Shown: in pieces, positions 1 to 8,225 of the stretch
Position numbering within the stretch: the first letter of the stretch is position 1
Layout: the number at the start of each line of letters is the position of its first letter
NCBI RefSeq assembly: GCF_009828055.1
Contig: NZ_WTYB01000002.1
Location: forward strand, 496,001 to 560,000
DNA from: Erythrobacter ramosus
GTDB lineage: Bacteria > Pseudomonadota > Alphaproteobacteria > Sphingomonadales > Sphingomonadaceae
Direction of reading: 5' to 3'
DNA: 64,000 bases
Made by a program: the position numbers and the translations under genes
The notes under the pieces: model-generated
The model's database searches: none
Told to the model about the DNA's origin: nothing
Seen by the model: only the letters and a program-made list of their open reading frames with translations

Positions 1-569
1 CCACGCAGATGATCGTCGGCGCGGACGGGTCCAATGACACCGCGATCATCGGCAAGGCGAGTCGGCTCTATGGCAGCTTCGGGCTGAGGCGCGTCTATTA
101 CAGCGCGTTCTCGCCGATCCCCGATGCGAGTGCCGTACTGCCGCTGAAGCGCCCGCCCTTGCTGCGCGAACACCGCCTGTATCAGTCCGACTGGCTGATG
201 CGGTTCTACGGCTTTGCGCCGGGAGAAGTGGCCGACGTGACCGAGGCGAATGGCAACCTGCCGCTCGATATCGACCCGAAGCTGGCGTGGGCGCTGAAGT
301 TTCGCGCAAGCTTCCCGGTCGATGTGAACCGCGCCGCGAAGGAGCAATTGCTGCGGGTGCCGGGGCTGGGAACCACGGCGGTCGCGCGCATTATCGCGGC
401 GCGGCGGCACCGGACGCTGCGATTGGATGATGTGGCGCGCCTGACCGCCTCAATCGCCAAGGTGCGTCCTTTCATCTGCGCGCTCGACTGGCGGCCCACA
501 CTGCTGACCGACCGCGCCGACCTGCGCCGCCTGCTTGCGCCGAAGTCGGAACAGCTGGAGCTGTTCTGA
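1..569 (+). CDS. Putative DNA modification/repair radical SAM protein (C-terminal part)
   Basis: Only about 188 C-terminal residues are in the window; the frame is open at the left edge, so the start and the radical-SAM cysteine cluster lie upstream. The visible part begins with the conserved end of the barrel (QMIVGADGSNDTAIIGKAS, then YYSAFSPIPD) and has a helix-hairpin-helix DNA-binding motif around VPGLGTTAVARI, near visible residues 117-130. This matches the family often annotated as putative DNA modification/repair radical SAM protein. That family commonly sits beside a UdgX-type protein, and a udgX gene follows here after a 271-base spacer full of repeats. The substrate of the family is not established. 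A palindrome covers the last codons (549-566). Confidence 0.8.
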   Translation, partial: TQMIVGADGSNDTAIIGKASRLYGSFGLRRVYYSAFSPIPDASAVLPLKRPPLLREHRLYQSDWLMRFYGFAPGEVADVTEANGNLPLDIDPKLAWALKFRASFPVDVNRAAKEQLLRVPGLGTTAVARIIAARRHRTLRLDDVARLTASIAKVRPFICALDWRPTLLTDRADLRRLLAPKSEQLELF

Positions 570-583
570 TGGGTGGAAAGAAC

Positions 584-757
584 GGTTTCCCGCAGAGACG
601 CAGAGGAAGCAGAGACGCAGAGATGTCGCGCCCGCGGCGCAGCCGCACTCCTCGTCTGACAGTCCGACCAGCGGCTATGTCGAACGAGCGGAAAGTGCCT
701 TCGGCACGCACAGCCCCTCCGTGTCTCCCCTTTCTTCTCTGCGCCTCTGCGAGAAAC
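584..757. repeat. Palindromic intergenic repeat element, copy 1
   Basis: About 174 bases whose ends are imperfect inverted repeats: CCCGCAGAGACGCAGAGG on the left and CTCTGCGCCTCTGCGAGAAA on the right. The interior contains GCGGCGCAGCCGCA and AGTGCCTTCGGCACGCACA, both shared with the copy inside dnaE2 at 4939-5116. Conceptual translation in the matching frame gives PAAQP and ESAFGTH in both copies, so the two are homologous. The spacer between the upstream gene and udgX holds no convincing gene: the open frame that runs through it is the repeat itself. Confidence 0.85.
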
Positions 758-823
758 ACCCCGCGGCTTCGCCGCGTAACCTTCTCCGCGCCCCCTGCTC
801 CTCTGTGGTCTCTGCGCGAACCC
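758..823. repeat. Second, partial repeat unit next to copy 1
   Basis: This stretch starts with a small hairpin (GCGGCTTCGCCGC) and ends with CTCTGTGGTCTCTGCGCGAA, a diverged version of the right end of the same repeat family. It looks like half of another element, or a nested composite. It ends about 18 bases before the udgX start codon and so forms the immediate 5' region of udgX. Confidence 0.55.
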
Positions 824-840
824 CTTTGTTGGGGCCGCAC

Positions 841-2298
841 ATGACCGCCCAAAAACGTTCTGGGCAGAACGCCTCTCTCGGCGCCCACTACGCGATTCAC
901 TTACCCGCGCCCGACGATTTCGCCTTCTGGCGGGAACGGGCGCGCGGGTTGATCCAGTGCGATGTGCCGCCTGACCGCGTCTCGTGGATCGAGCCGGGAG
1001 GGACGGGTGATCTATTTGCCGAGGGGCCGTCGCGCGGAGACAAGCGCCTGCCGCCACCGCCTGCCGATGCGCCGCCGGTGCGTGCCAGCCAGCGGTTTCT
1101 GACGGTTGCCCGCAGCGCGGCGCTGCACTCCGATCCGGCGCGATTCGGGCTGCTCTACCGCTTATTGTGGCGGCTCCAGCGCAATCTCCGCATAATGGAA
1201 GACAAGGCCGACCCGGAGGTGCGGCGGATCGAGGAGCTCGCCAAATCGGTGCGGCGCGATGCGCACAAGATGCACGCCTTCGTCCGCTTCCGCGAGGTGA
1301 CAGAAGAGGACGGCACCCCGCATTTCGTCGCCTGGTTCGAGCCCGATCACCATATCGTCCGCGCCGAGGCAGCGTTCTTCATGCGCCGCTTTGCCAATAT
1401 GCGCTGGTCAATCCTGACCCCGCGCGGCAGCGTGCATTGGGACGCCGAGACCATGCGCGAAGGCCCCCCAGCGCGCCGTGAGGATGCGCCGGGCGGCGAT
1501 CCGGTCGAGGTGCTGTGGCGGTCCTACTACGCCTCGACCTTCAATCCCGCGCGGCTGAAGGTGGGGGCGATGCTGTCCGAAATGCCCAAGAAATACTGGA
1601 AGAACCTGCCCGAGGCCGATCTCATCCCGCAGCTGATCGCGGGCGCACAGGCGCGCGAGGCGGTGATGGTCAGGGCCGGCGCGCGCGAGGAGCGGGTACG
1701 GCCTACGACGCTCGCCGAGGTCGCGAAGGGAGCGGCGAATTGCCGCGATTGCCCGATTGCCGACTGCGGCACCCGTGCGGTGACGGGTGAGGGGCCGGAA
1801 GGCGCGCGCCTGATGATCATCGGCGAACAGCCCGGCGATCAGGAGGATATGGCAGGCCGCATGTTCGTTGGCCCGGCGGGGCAGTTGCTCGATCAGCACC
1901 TCACCCGCGCGGGGATCGACCGCAGCGCGGCTTACGTCACCAATGCGGTCAAGCATTTCAAGTTCACATGGAAGGGCAAGCACCGGTTGCACCAGTCTCC
2001 CGGTGCGAAGGAGATCGACACCTGCCGCTGGTGGCTCGAAGCCGAACGCGCGATTGTCCAGCCCCGCATCGTGCTGGCGCTGGGTGCGAGCGCGGCGCGC
2101 GGGATGCTGGGCCGTACGGTGAGCGTGTCCAAGGCGCGCGGCACTCCGATCATGCTCGATGACGGAGCCGAGCTGTGGGTGACGGTGCACCCGTCCTACC
2201 TGCTCAGGCTGGACGGCGAAGCGCAGGCGCAACAGGCGGCGCTGTTCGCGGCTGATCTTGAGGCGGTGCGGGAGCGGCTCGCGGAGTTGGCGGGCTGA
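841..2298 (+). CDS. udgX: UdgX family uracil-DNA binding protein with DUF4130 domain
   Basis: A protein of 485 residues in two parts. The N-terminal half (roughly 80-270) is the DUF4130 domain usual in this fused form. The C-terminal part is a family-4-like uracil-DNA glycosylase fold with cysteines near 301, 304 and 309 that fit an iron-sulfur site, the motif GEQPGDQED at 328-336, FVGPAG just after it, and HPSYLLR at 450. The UdgX-specific loop reads KHRLHQ (380-385), keeping the histidine that in characterised UdgX proteins becomes covalently linked to the abasic site after uracil removal. It therefore probably traps uracil lesions in DNA. The ATG at 841 is chosen because upstream codons belong to the repeat. 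The stop lies one base before the dnaE2 start, suggesting cotranscription. Confidence 0.9.
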   Translation: MTAQKRSGQNASLGAHYAIHLPAPDDFAFWRERARGLIQCDVPPDRVSWIEPGGTGDLFAEGPSRGDKRLPPPPADAPPVRASQRFLTVARSAALHSDPARFGLLYRLLWRLQRNLRIMEDKADPEVRRIEELAKSVRRDAHKMHAFVRFREVTEEDGTPHFVAWFEPDHHIVRAEAAFFMRRFANMRWSILTPRGSVHWDAETMREGPPARREDAPGGDPVEVLWRSYYASTFNPARLKVGAMLSEMPKKYWKNLPEADLIPQLIAGAQAREAVMVRAGAREERVRPTTLAEVAKGAANCRDCPIADCGTRAVTGEGPEGARLMIIGEQPGDQEDMAGRMFVGPAGQLLDQHLTRAGIDRSAAYVTNAVKHFKFTWKGKHRLHQSPGAKEIDTCRWWLEAERAIVQPRIVLALGASAARGMLGRTVSVSKARGTPIMLDDGAELWVTVHPSYLLRLDGEAQAQQAALFAADLEAVRERLAELAG

Positions 2299-2299
2299 G

Positions 2300-5200
2300 A
2301 TGCCCGAAGGCCCGCTCACTCCCGACAAGCGCACCTTGCAGGTCGATCCCGACGGGATTGTGCCCCCGCCGCGTGCGCCGTTCGTGGAACTGGGGGTGGC
2401 GAGTTGCTTCAGCTTTCTGCGCGGGGCGTCCGACGCGGTCGATCTGGTGCTGACCGCCCACGCCCACGGCTATGACGCGCTGGGGATTGCCGATGTGAAC
2501 TCGATGGCAGGCGTGGTGCGGCTGCATACCGAGGCCAAGACGCTGAAGCTGCGCCCGTTGATCGGCTGCCGGATCGAGACGGTCGAGGGCCTAGTCTTCC
2601 TCGCCTACCCTGAAACCCGCGCCGCCTATGGCCGGTTGTGCCGCCTTATCAGCGCGGGACGGATGCAGACGCTTTCGGGCGAGTGGCAGGACAAGGGTGT
2701 GTGCGATATCGACCTTGCCCTGCTGGCGGAGCACAGCGAAGGTGTGCAGTTGATCCTGCTCCCGCCGGATGATCTGGATGCCCGGTTCTCCATCACGGTG
2801 CCGAGCAATGTCATCCCTTTTCCCCGTCCCGGCCCCCGAGCCGGGACCCCGCTGCCTCCCGATGCTGCCTCGCAAGATAGCGGGGCCCCAGATCAAGTCC
2901 GGGGCGGGGGAAGTATGGAACGCAGCGCAAAGTTCCTCGATCTCCTCCCCCACCTCACCCGCCAGCTGCCCAACCTCGGCCACATCGCCGCCAGCTATCT
3001 CTACAGCGGCGATGATATCGCCCGGATCGAGCGGCTCGACAGCCTCGCGCGGGCCAACGGCCTCAGCCTCCTCGCCACCAACGATGTCCACTACCACGCG
3101 CCCGAGCGCCGTGCGTTGCAGGATGTGATGACCGCGATCCGGCACAAGACCACTGTCGCGGCGGCCGGCCACCTGCTTCACCCCAATGCTGAGCGGCATC
3201 TGAAGTCCCCGGCGCAGATGCAGCGCCTCTTCGCCCGCTGGCCCCACGCAATCCGCGCCGCACGCGAGGTGGCCGACCGCTGCCAGTTCAGCCTCGATGA
3301 ATTGCGCTACGAATACCCGGAGGAAATCTACCCGGACGGGCAGACACCGCAGGCTTTCCTCGAAACCGAAGTCTGGGCCGGGGCAGGGCGGCGCTACCCC
3401 GAGGGCCTGCCCGAAACCGTCCGCGCCACGCTGGAACGCGAATTGGCGCTGATCGCCAAGCTCGATCTCGCGCGCTACTTCCTCACCATCAAGGACATCG
3501 TTGATTTCGCGCGCGGGCAGGAGCCGCCGATTTTGTGCCAAGGGCGGGGGAGCGCGGCCAACTCTGCCGTGTGCTACGTCCTCGGCATCACCTCAGTTGA
3601 TCCCGCCAAACACCAGCTTCTGTTCGACCGCTTCATCTCCGAGGAGCGGAAAGAGCCGCCCGACATCGACGTCGACTTTGAACACGAGCGGCGCGAAGAG
3701 GTGATCCAGTACATCTACAAGAAATATGGTCGCCACCGCGCCGGACTGTGCGCGACCGTGATCCATTACCGCCCTCGCATGGCGATCCGCGAGGTGGGCA
3801 AGGTGATGGGCCTCAGCGAGGATGTCACCAGCGCCCTAGCGCGGAGCGTGTGGGGCGGGTGGGGCCGCGAGATCAGCGAGAAGCACGCGGCGGAAACCGG
3901 GCTGGATATCACCGACCCGCACCTCAGGCGGGTTCTGAAACTCACCGAGCAGATGATTGGAATGCCGCGTCATTTGGGCCAGCACGTCGGCGGGTTCATC
4001 CTCACCGAAAGCGCGCTGACCGAAACCGTGCCGATCGGCAATGGCGCGATGCCGGAGCGCTCCTTCATCGAGTGGGACAAGGACGATATCGATGCGCTCG
4101 GTATCCTGAAGGTCGATGTGCTGGCGCTGGGGATGCTGACCTGCATCCGCAAATGCCTCGATCTGCTGGGCGAACACCACGGGCGCGCACTCACGCTGGC
4201 CACAGTCCCGCGCGAAGACCCCGAAACCTATGCAATGCTGCGCAAGGGCGACTCGCTCGGGGTGTTTCAGGTCGAAAGCCGCGCGCAGATGAACATGCTC
4301 CCCCGCCTGCGACCGCGCGAGTTCTACGATCTCGTCATTCAGGTGGCTATCGTGCGCCCCGGCCCGATTCAGGGCGACATGGTGCACCCCTATCTCAAGC
4401 GCCGCCGGGGTGCCGAGCCGGTGCAGATCCCCGCGCCTGCGCCCGAACACGGCCCGCCGGACGAGCTCACCAGCATCCTGGGGCGCACCTTGGGCGTACC
4501 GATCTTTCAGGAGCAGGCGATGAAGATCGCGCTGGATGCGGCGAAGTTCTCCAGTCTCGAAGCCAACCGGCTGAGGAAGGCCATGGCGACCTTCCGCAGC
4601 CGGGGCATGGTCGATGAACTTCAGGACATGATGGTCGAACGCATGGTCGCGCGCGGATATGACCGCGACTTTGCGCAGCGCTGTTTCAATCAGATCAGGG
4701 GCTTCGGCGAATATGGCTTCCCTGAAAGCCACGCCGCGAGCTTTGCGCAGCTGGTCTATGTGTCGAGCTGGCTCAAGTGCCACTACCCGGCGGCCTTTGC
4801 CTGCGGGCTGCTGAATTCGCAGCCGATGGGCTTCTATGCGCCCGCGCAGATCGTGCGCGATGCGGCTGAGCATGGGGTGCGGGTGTTGCCGGTGGATGTG
4901 AATCACTCAGGCTGGGATTGCACGCTGGAAGAAGAAGGGGGTTCACGCAGAGACGCAGAGGAAGAAAGGGGGAGGCGCGGAGAGGTTGCACCAGCGGCGC
5001 AGCCGCAATCCTGCCTGAACGGCACGGAAGGCGGCGAGGTTGCAGGTGATGAGAGTGCCTTCGGCACGCACAATATCTCTGCGTCTCCCTTCTCCTCTGC
5101 GTCTCTGCGTGAACCCGGATTTGATCGCAGCCACGCCCTCCGCCTTGGCCTGCGCCAGATCGACGGGCTGCCCGGACACGTCGCCGCCACCCTGCTGGCG

Positions 5201-6007
5201 GAGCGTGAGGAGCGTGGGCCGTTCCGCGACATCGCCGATCTGCGCACGCGTGCGGGGCTCTCGCCTGCGCATATCGAGCGGCTCGCCAGCGCTGATGCCT
5301 TCAATTCGCTAAGCATCTCGCGCCGGCAGGCTTTGTGGGATGCGAGGAGCCTTATCGCTGCGCCCGATCTGCCATTGTTCCGCGCGGCGGGAGTGCGTGA
5401 GGAGGGGGGCGAGCGTGCGGCGATCCGTCTGCCCGCCATGCCTTTGTCGGAGGAGGTGGTCGCCGATTACCAGACCACCCGCCTCAGCCTGAAAGCCCAC
5501 CCCATGGCCTTCCTGCGCGCCGATCTCGCCGCGCGCGGATTTGTGCGCGCGTCAGACCTTCGCGCCCGTAAGTTCCGCAGCATGGTGCAAGTCGCGGGCG
5601 TGGTGCTGATCCGCCAGCGGCCCGGCAGCGCCAAGGGCGTCACCTTCATCACCCTCGAAGACGAAACCGGGGTCATCAACCTCGTCGTCTGGCCCGATCT
5701 CAAGGAGAAGAACCGCAAGGTCGTGATGGGCGCGCGGCTGATGGAGGTGCGCGGGCGGGTGGAATATGACGACGAGGTGATCCATGTGATTGCCCAGGCT
5801 ATGACCGATGCGACACAGCGGCTGCATGCGCTATCCGATGATCTGCTCGATGCCCCGCTTGCCCGTGCCGACGAGGTCAACCGCCCGATGCCTGAGCGTG
5901 GCCCGCCTGTGCCGCGCGACATTATCGACGAATTGGCGCCAAAGCCCAACGTGACTGGCCACCCGCGCAATCATCGGATTTTGCCAAAGTCACGCGATTT
6001 CCATTAG
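2300..6007 (+). CDS. dnaE2: Error-prone DNA polymerase DnaE2 (ImuC)
   Basis: A translesion polymerase of the C family, 1235 residues; relatives are nearer 1050-1150. The PHP-like N-terminus begins FVELGVASCFSFLRGASDA (about 30-50). The catalytic aspartates are in PDIDVDFE (454-461). An OB-fold lies near 1095-1175, and the C-terminus HPRNHRILPKSRDFH is typical of DnaE2. The extra length comes from two repeat-derived segments, about residues 174-204 and 880-939, both lying outside recognisable core motifs and both in frame. The start at 2300 follows the udgX stop by one base. DnaE2 normally acts with ImuA and ImuB; neither is in the window, though they could lie further upstream. Whether the insertions are tolerated cannot be told from sequence, but there is no stop or frameshift. 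Confidence 0.95.
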   Translation: MPEGPLTPDKRTLQVDPDGIVPPPRAPFVELGVASCFSFLRGASDAVDLVLTAHAHGYDALGIADVNSMAGVVRLHTEAKTLKLRPLIGCRIETVEGLVFLAYPETRAAYGRLCRLISAGRMQTLSGEWQDKGVCDIDLALLAEHSEGVQLILLPPDDLDARFSITVPSNVIPFPRPGPRAGTPLPPDAASQDSGAPDQVRGGGSMERSAKFLDLLPHLTRQLPNLGHIAASYLYSGDDIARIERLDSLARANGLSLLATNDVHYHAPERRALQDVMTAIRHKTTVAAAGHLLHPNAERHLKSPAQMQRLFARWPHAIRAAREVADRCQFSLDELRYEYPEEIYPDGQTPQAFLETEVWAGAGRRYPEGLPETVRATLERELALIAKLDLARYFLTIKDIVDFARGQEPPILCQGRGSAANSAVCYVLGITSVDPAKHQLLFDRFISEERKEPPDIDVDFEHERREEVIQYIYKKYGRHRAGLCATVIHYRPRMAIREVGKVMGLSEDVTSALARSVWGGWGREISEKHAAETGLDITDPHLRRVLKLTEQMIGMPRHLGQHVGGFILTESALTETVPIGNGAMPERSFIEWDKDDIDALGILKVDVLALGMLTCIRKCLDLLGEHHGRALTLATVPREDPETYAMLRKGDSLGVFQVESRAQMNMLPRLRPREFYDLVIQVAIVRPGPIQGDMVHPYLKRRRGAEPVQIPAPAPEHGPPDELTSILGRTLGVPIFQEQAMKIALDAAKFSSLEANRLRKAMATFRSRGMVDELQDMMVERMVARGYDRDFAQRCFNQIRGFGEYGFPESHAASFAQLVYVSSWLKCHYPAAFACGLLNSQPMGFYAPAQIVRDAAEHGVRVLPVDVNHSGWDCTLEEEGGSRRDAEEERGRRGEVAPAAQPQSCLNGTEGGEVAGDESAFGTHNISASPFSSASLREPGFDRSHALRLGLRQIDGLPGHVAATLLAEREERGPFRDIADLRTRAGLSPAHIERLASADAFNSLSISRRQALWDARSLIAAPDLPLFRAAGVREEGGERAAIRLPAMPLSEEVVADYQTTRLSLKAHPMAFLRADLAARGFVRASDLRARKFRSMVQVAGVVLIRQRPGSAKGVTFITLEDETGVINLVVWPDLKEKNRKVVMGARLMEVRGRVEYDDEVIHVIAQAMTDATQRLHALSDDLLDAPLARADEVNRPMPERGPPVPRDIIDELAPKPNVTGHPRNHRILPKSRDFH
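2819..2911. repeat. GC-rich palindromic repeat inserted in frame in dnaE2
   Basis: Imperfect inverted repeat: the left arm contains CCCCGTCCCGGCCCCCGAGC and the right arm AGATCAAGTCCGGGGCGGGG. Read on the opposite strand the right arm gives CCCCGGACTTGATCTGGGG, the sort of sequence common in dispersed intergenic repeats of sphingomonads. It encodes a low-complexity Pro/Gly/Arg stretch (PRPGPRAGTPLPP onward) that breaks the DnaE2 region between the PHP domain and the LLATNDVHYH motif. Confidence 0.75.
4939..5116. repeat. Palindromic repeat element, copy 2, inserted in frame in dnaE2
   Basis: An element of 178 bases bounded by perfect 24-bp inverted repeats (left 4939-4962, right 5093-5116) beginning GGGTTCACGCAGAGACGC. 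The interior shares GGCGCAGCCGCA and GAGTGCCTTCGGCACGCACA with copy 1 upstream of udgX. It adds about 59 codons to dnaE2 with no stop codon, between the family motif VNHSGWDCTLE and RLGLRQIDGL, which normally lie close together. Confidence 0.9.
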
Positions 6008-6016
6008 AGAAAGGCC

Positions 6017-6736
6017 ATGCCCCGTTCCCGAACAAACAAACACTTGGCCGCCGCACGCCGAGCGATGCTGGCGCTAGCGCTGCTGGTGGCGGGAATCGCC
6101 GGGTGGCAGTGGCTCCAGTCACACCCGCAGCACAACCCCTGGGCGCCGCTCGACCTGCGCGATCCGCCGGGTTGGGCGACGCGCACCAAGCTGATTGCCC
6201 TGCGCAGCGATGTGGCCGAGTGCCGCGCCGTGCTGGAGGGTAGCGACATTGCCTTCACCGCACTGCCCGAAACGGGCGAGGGAGCCTGCGCGCGGCCTGA
6301 TCGTACCCGGCTCGGCGATTATCCGCTCGTGCCGGATACGCCTGCGGTGACCTGCCCGGTGGCGGCAGCGCTTGAATTGTGGCGGCGCAAGAGCGTAGCG
6401 CCCGCTGCGCGCAACATCCTTGGCAGCGATCTGGCGCGGATCGAACATCTCGGCGCCTTCTCCTGCCGCCGGATGTATGGCGGCGCCGACGGCCCGTGGA
6501 GCGAACACGCCACCGCCAATGCGATCGATATCGCCGCCTTCGTACTGGAAGATGGGCGGCGCATCAGCGTCCTCAAGGACTGGGATGACGACGGAGACAA
6601 GGCAGCCTTCCTGCGCGCTGTGCGAGACGGCGCGTGCGGCAGCTTTGCGACCGTGCTTTCACCCGATTACAATGCTGCCCACGCCGACCACTTCCACTTC
6701 GATCAGGACGATCGCTGGGCGGGGGTGTGCCGTTAG
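6017..6736 (+). CDS. Extensin-like C-terminal domain protein
   Basis: 239 residues with a short N-terminal membrane segment (about residues 15-34, rich in Ala/Leu/Val) and an extensin-like C-terminal domain from about 110 to the end. Recognisable features are CPVAAALELW, the cysteine in FSCRRMYGG, the motif HATANAIDIAAF, and the closing HADHFHFD followed by a final cysteine. The domain resembles D-Ala-D-Ala carboxypeptidase folds with conserved His and Asp, so a periplasmic role at the cell wall is plausible, but no activity is established. Its stop codon overlaps that of convergent phoB by two bases (6734-6735). It starts ten bases after dnaE2 but is probably functionally unrelated. Confidence 0.85.
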   Translation: MPRSRTNKHLAAARRAMLALALLVAGIAGWQWLQSHPQHNPWAPLDLRDPPGWATRTKLIALRSDVAECRAVLEGSDIAFTALPETGEGACARPDRTRLGDYPLVPDTPAVTCPVAAALELWRRKSVAPAARNILGSDLARIEHLGAFSCRRMYGGADGPWSEHATANAIDIAAFVLEDGRRISVLKDWDDDGDKAAFLRAVRDGACGSFATVLSPDYNAAHADHFHFDQDDRWAGVCR

Positions 6737-7422
6737 CTGGCTTCGAGCGCGTATCCAGCTGAACGCACCGTGCGGATCGGGTCTTTCGCCCCATCGATCC
6801 CTATCGCCTTGCGCAGGCGGCGGATGTGGACGTCGACCGTGCGCAACTCGATGTCCGAGCCCGTGCCCCACACGCCGTCGAGCAGCTGGCCACGGCTGAA
6901 CACCCGGCCCGGGCTCTCCATGAAGAACTTGAGCAGCCGGTATTCGGTCGGCCCCAATTGCAGCGCCCGACCGCGCCGCTGGACCCGGTGCGCAACCGGA
7001 TCGAGCTTGAGATCGCCAACCTCGATCGTCTCGCCCGCCAGCGCAGGACGGATGCGGCGCATCACTGCAGCGACACGCGCGAGCAATTCGCGCGGCGAAA
7101 AGGGCTTGGTCAGGTAATCATCGGCGCCGGTTTCCAGCCCGCGCACCCGGTCATCCTCAGCCTCACGCGCGGTGAGCATGATGATGGGCACGTGGGCGGT
7201 CTCCTTGTCGCGGCGCAGACGGCGGCAGACCTCGATGCCGCTGGTGCCTTCGATCATCCAGTCGAGAATGATCAGATCGGGCACTTCTTCGGCGGCCAGC
7301 ATCAGCGCTTCATCGCCATCGCCGGTGCAACGCACGGCATAGCCTTCGTTCTGGAAACGATATTCGAGCAGTTCGGACAGGGCCGGATCGTCTTCGACCA
7401 GCAAAAGTTTGGCAGCGGACAT
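6733..7422 (-). CDS. phoB: Phosphate regulon response regulator PhoB
   Basis: An OmpR/PhoB-type regulator of 229 residues. The receiver domain (1-115) has acidic residues E10, D11 and D12, the phosphate acceptor D54 (ILDWM) and the conserved lysine in LTKPFSPREL. The winged-helix domain (about 130-225) ends with VDVHIRRLRKAIG and IRTVRSAGYALE. It is the last gene of the phoR-pstCAB-phoU-phoB block, the usual alphaproteobacterial arrangement, and should activate Pho boxes under phosphate limitation. A good ribosome-binding site (GAGGAGG, about 7433-7437 on the reverse strand) supports the start. Confidence 0.95.
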   Translation of the reverse strand: MSAAKLLLVEDDPALSELLEYRFQNEGYAVRCTGDGDEALMLAAEEVPDLIILDWMIEGTSGIEVCRRLRRDKETAHVPIIMLTAREAEDDRVRGLETGADDYLTKPFSPRELLARVAAVMRRIRPALAGETIEVGDLKLDPVAHRVQRRGRALQLGPTEYRLLKFFMESPGRVFSRGQLLDGVWGTGSDIELRTVDVHIRRLRKAIGIDGAKDPIRTVRSAGYALEAS

Positions 7423-7556
7423 GCGCAGGATGCCTCCTCAAGCCCGCGCAGGCGGGCGATGCCATGCGCTATGTGTCACTTGAGCGACAATTTGATGAAA
7501 CTGTACATGGCAAATTTTCAACAGGCACATGACATTGCACCTGCCGCAGCTACGCC

Positions 7557-8225
7557 TCAGCGGTCACCTTCTGGCGGATAGGCCCCGGTTGCCGCAAAGT
7601 GCACCATTTCCGCCACGTTGGTCGCATGGTCGCCGATCCGCTCGATGTTGCGGGCCACGAACAGCAATTGCGCCGCGCTCGAAATGGTCGAAGGATTCTC
7701 GACCATATAGCTGACAAGATTGCGGAAAATGCTGTTGTAAAAGCCGTCAACCTTGGCGTCGGTGGCGATCACCTCGCGCGCCAGATCAGGGTCACGCGCG
7801 GCATAGGCTGTCAGCACGTCATGCACCATTTCGCCCGCAAGCTCACCCATGGTGGGGAGCAGGGTGAGCGGTTCGAACCGGGCGCGGCCTTCGATCATGC
7901 CGGTGCGCTTGGCAATGTTCTTGGAATAATCGCCGATCCGTTCGAGCACACCGCCGATCTTCAATGCGGCGATCACTTCGCGCAGGTCGTCCGCCATCGG
8001 CGCGCGCAGAGCGATGATCCGCACGGCGAGCTTGTCGACTTCGATTTCGAGGGCATCGATCCGCTTGTCACGCAGCACCACCTGTTCGGCCAACGCTTCG
8101 TCCCCGCGCACCAGCGCATCGAGCGATTCGGCAATCGCGACTTCAGCAAGGCCGCCCATCTCGGCGATCAGGCCGCGCAGCCGGGTGATGTCTTCGTCGA
8201 ATGCCTTTACGGTATGCTCAGCCAT
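7557..8225 (-). CDS. phoU: Phosphate signalling/transport regulator PhoU
   Basis: 222 residues forming the usual two repeats of a three-helix PhoU bundle, with the acidic metal-binding motifs around ERIGDYSKNIAK (first repeat) and ERIGDHATNVAE (second repeat). PhoU links the Pst transporter to the PhoR kinase and silences the regulon when phosphate is plentiful; it acts on the cytoplasmic side of the membrane. Its start codon shares one base with the pstB stop (TGATG), so it is translationally coupled to the transporter. A gap of 134 bases separates it from phoB. Confidence 0.96.
   Translation of the reverse strand: MAEHTVKAFDEDITRLRGLIAEMGGLAEVAIAESLDALVRGDEALAEQVVLRDKRIDALEIEVDKLAVRIIALRAPMADDLREVIAALKIGGVLERIGDYSKNIAKRTGMIEGRARFEPLTLLPTMGELAGEMVHDVLTAYAARDPDLAREVIATDAKVDGFYNSIFRNLVSYMVENPSTISSAAQLLFVARNIERIGDHATNVAEMVHFAATGAYPPEGDR

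Noticed and set aside
549..566. Perfect palindrome GAACAGCT-GG-AGCTGTTC considered as a LexA box
   Set aside because: Half-site spacing is ten bases, not the seven expected for alphaproteobacterial LexA; it overlaps the end of a coding region and is probably a coincidence of codon use.
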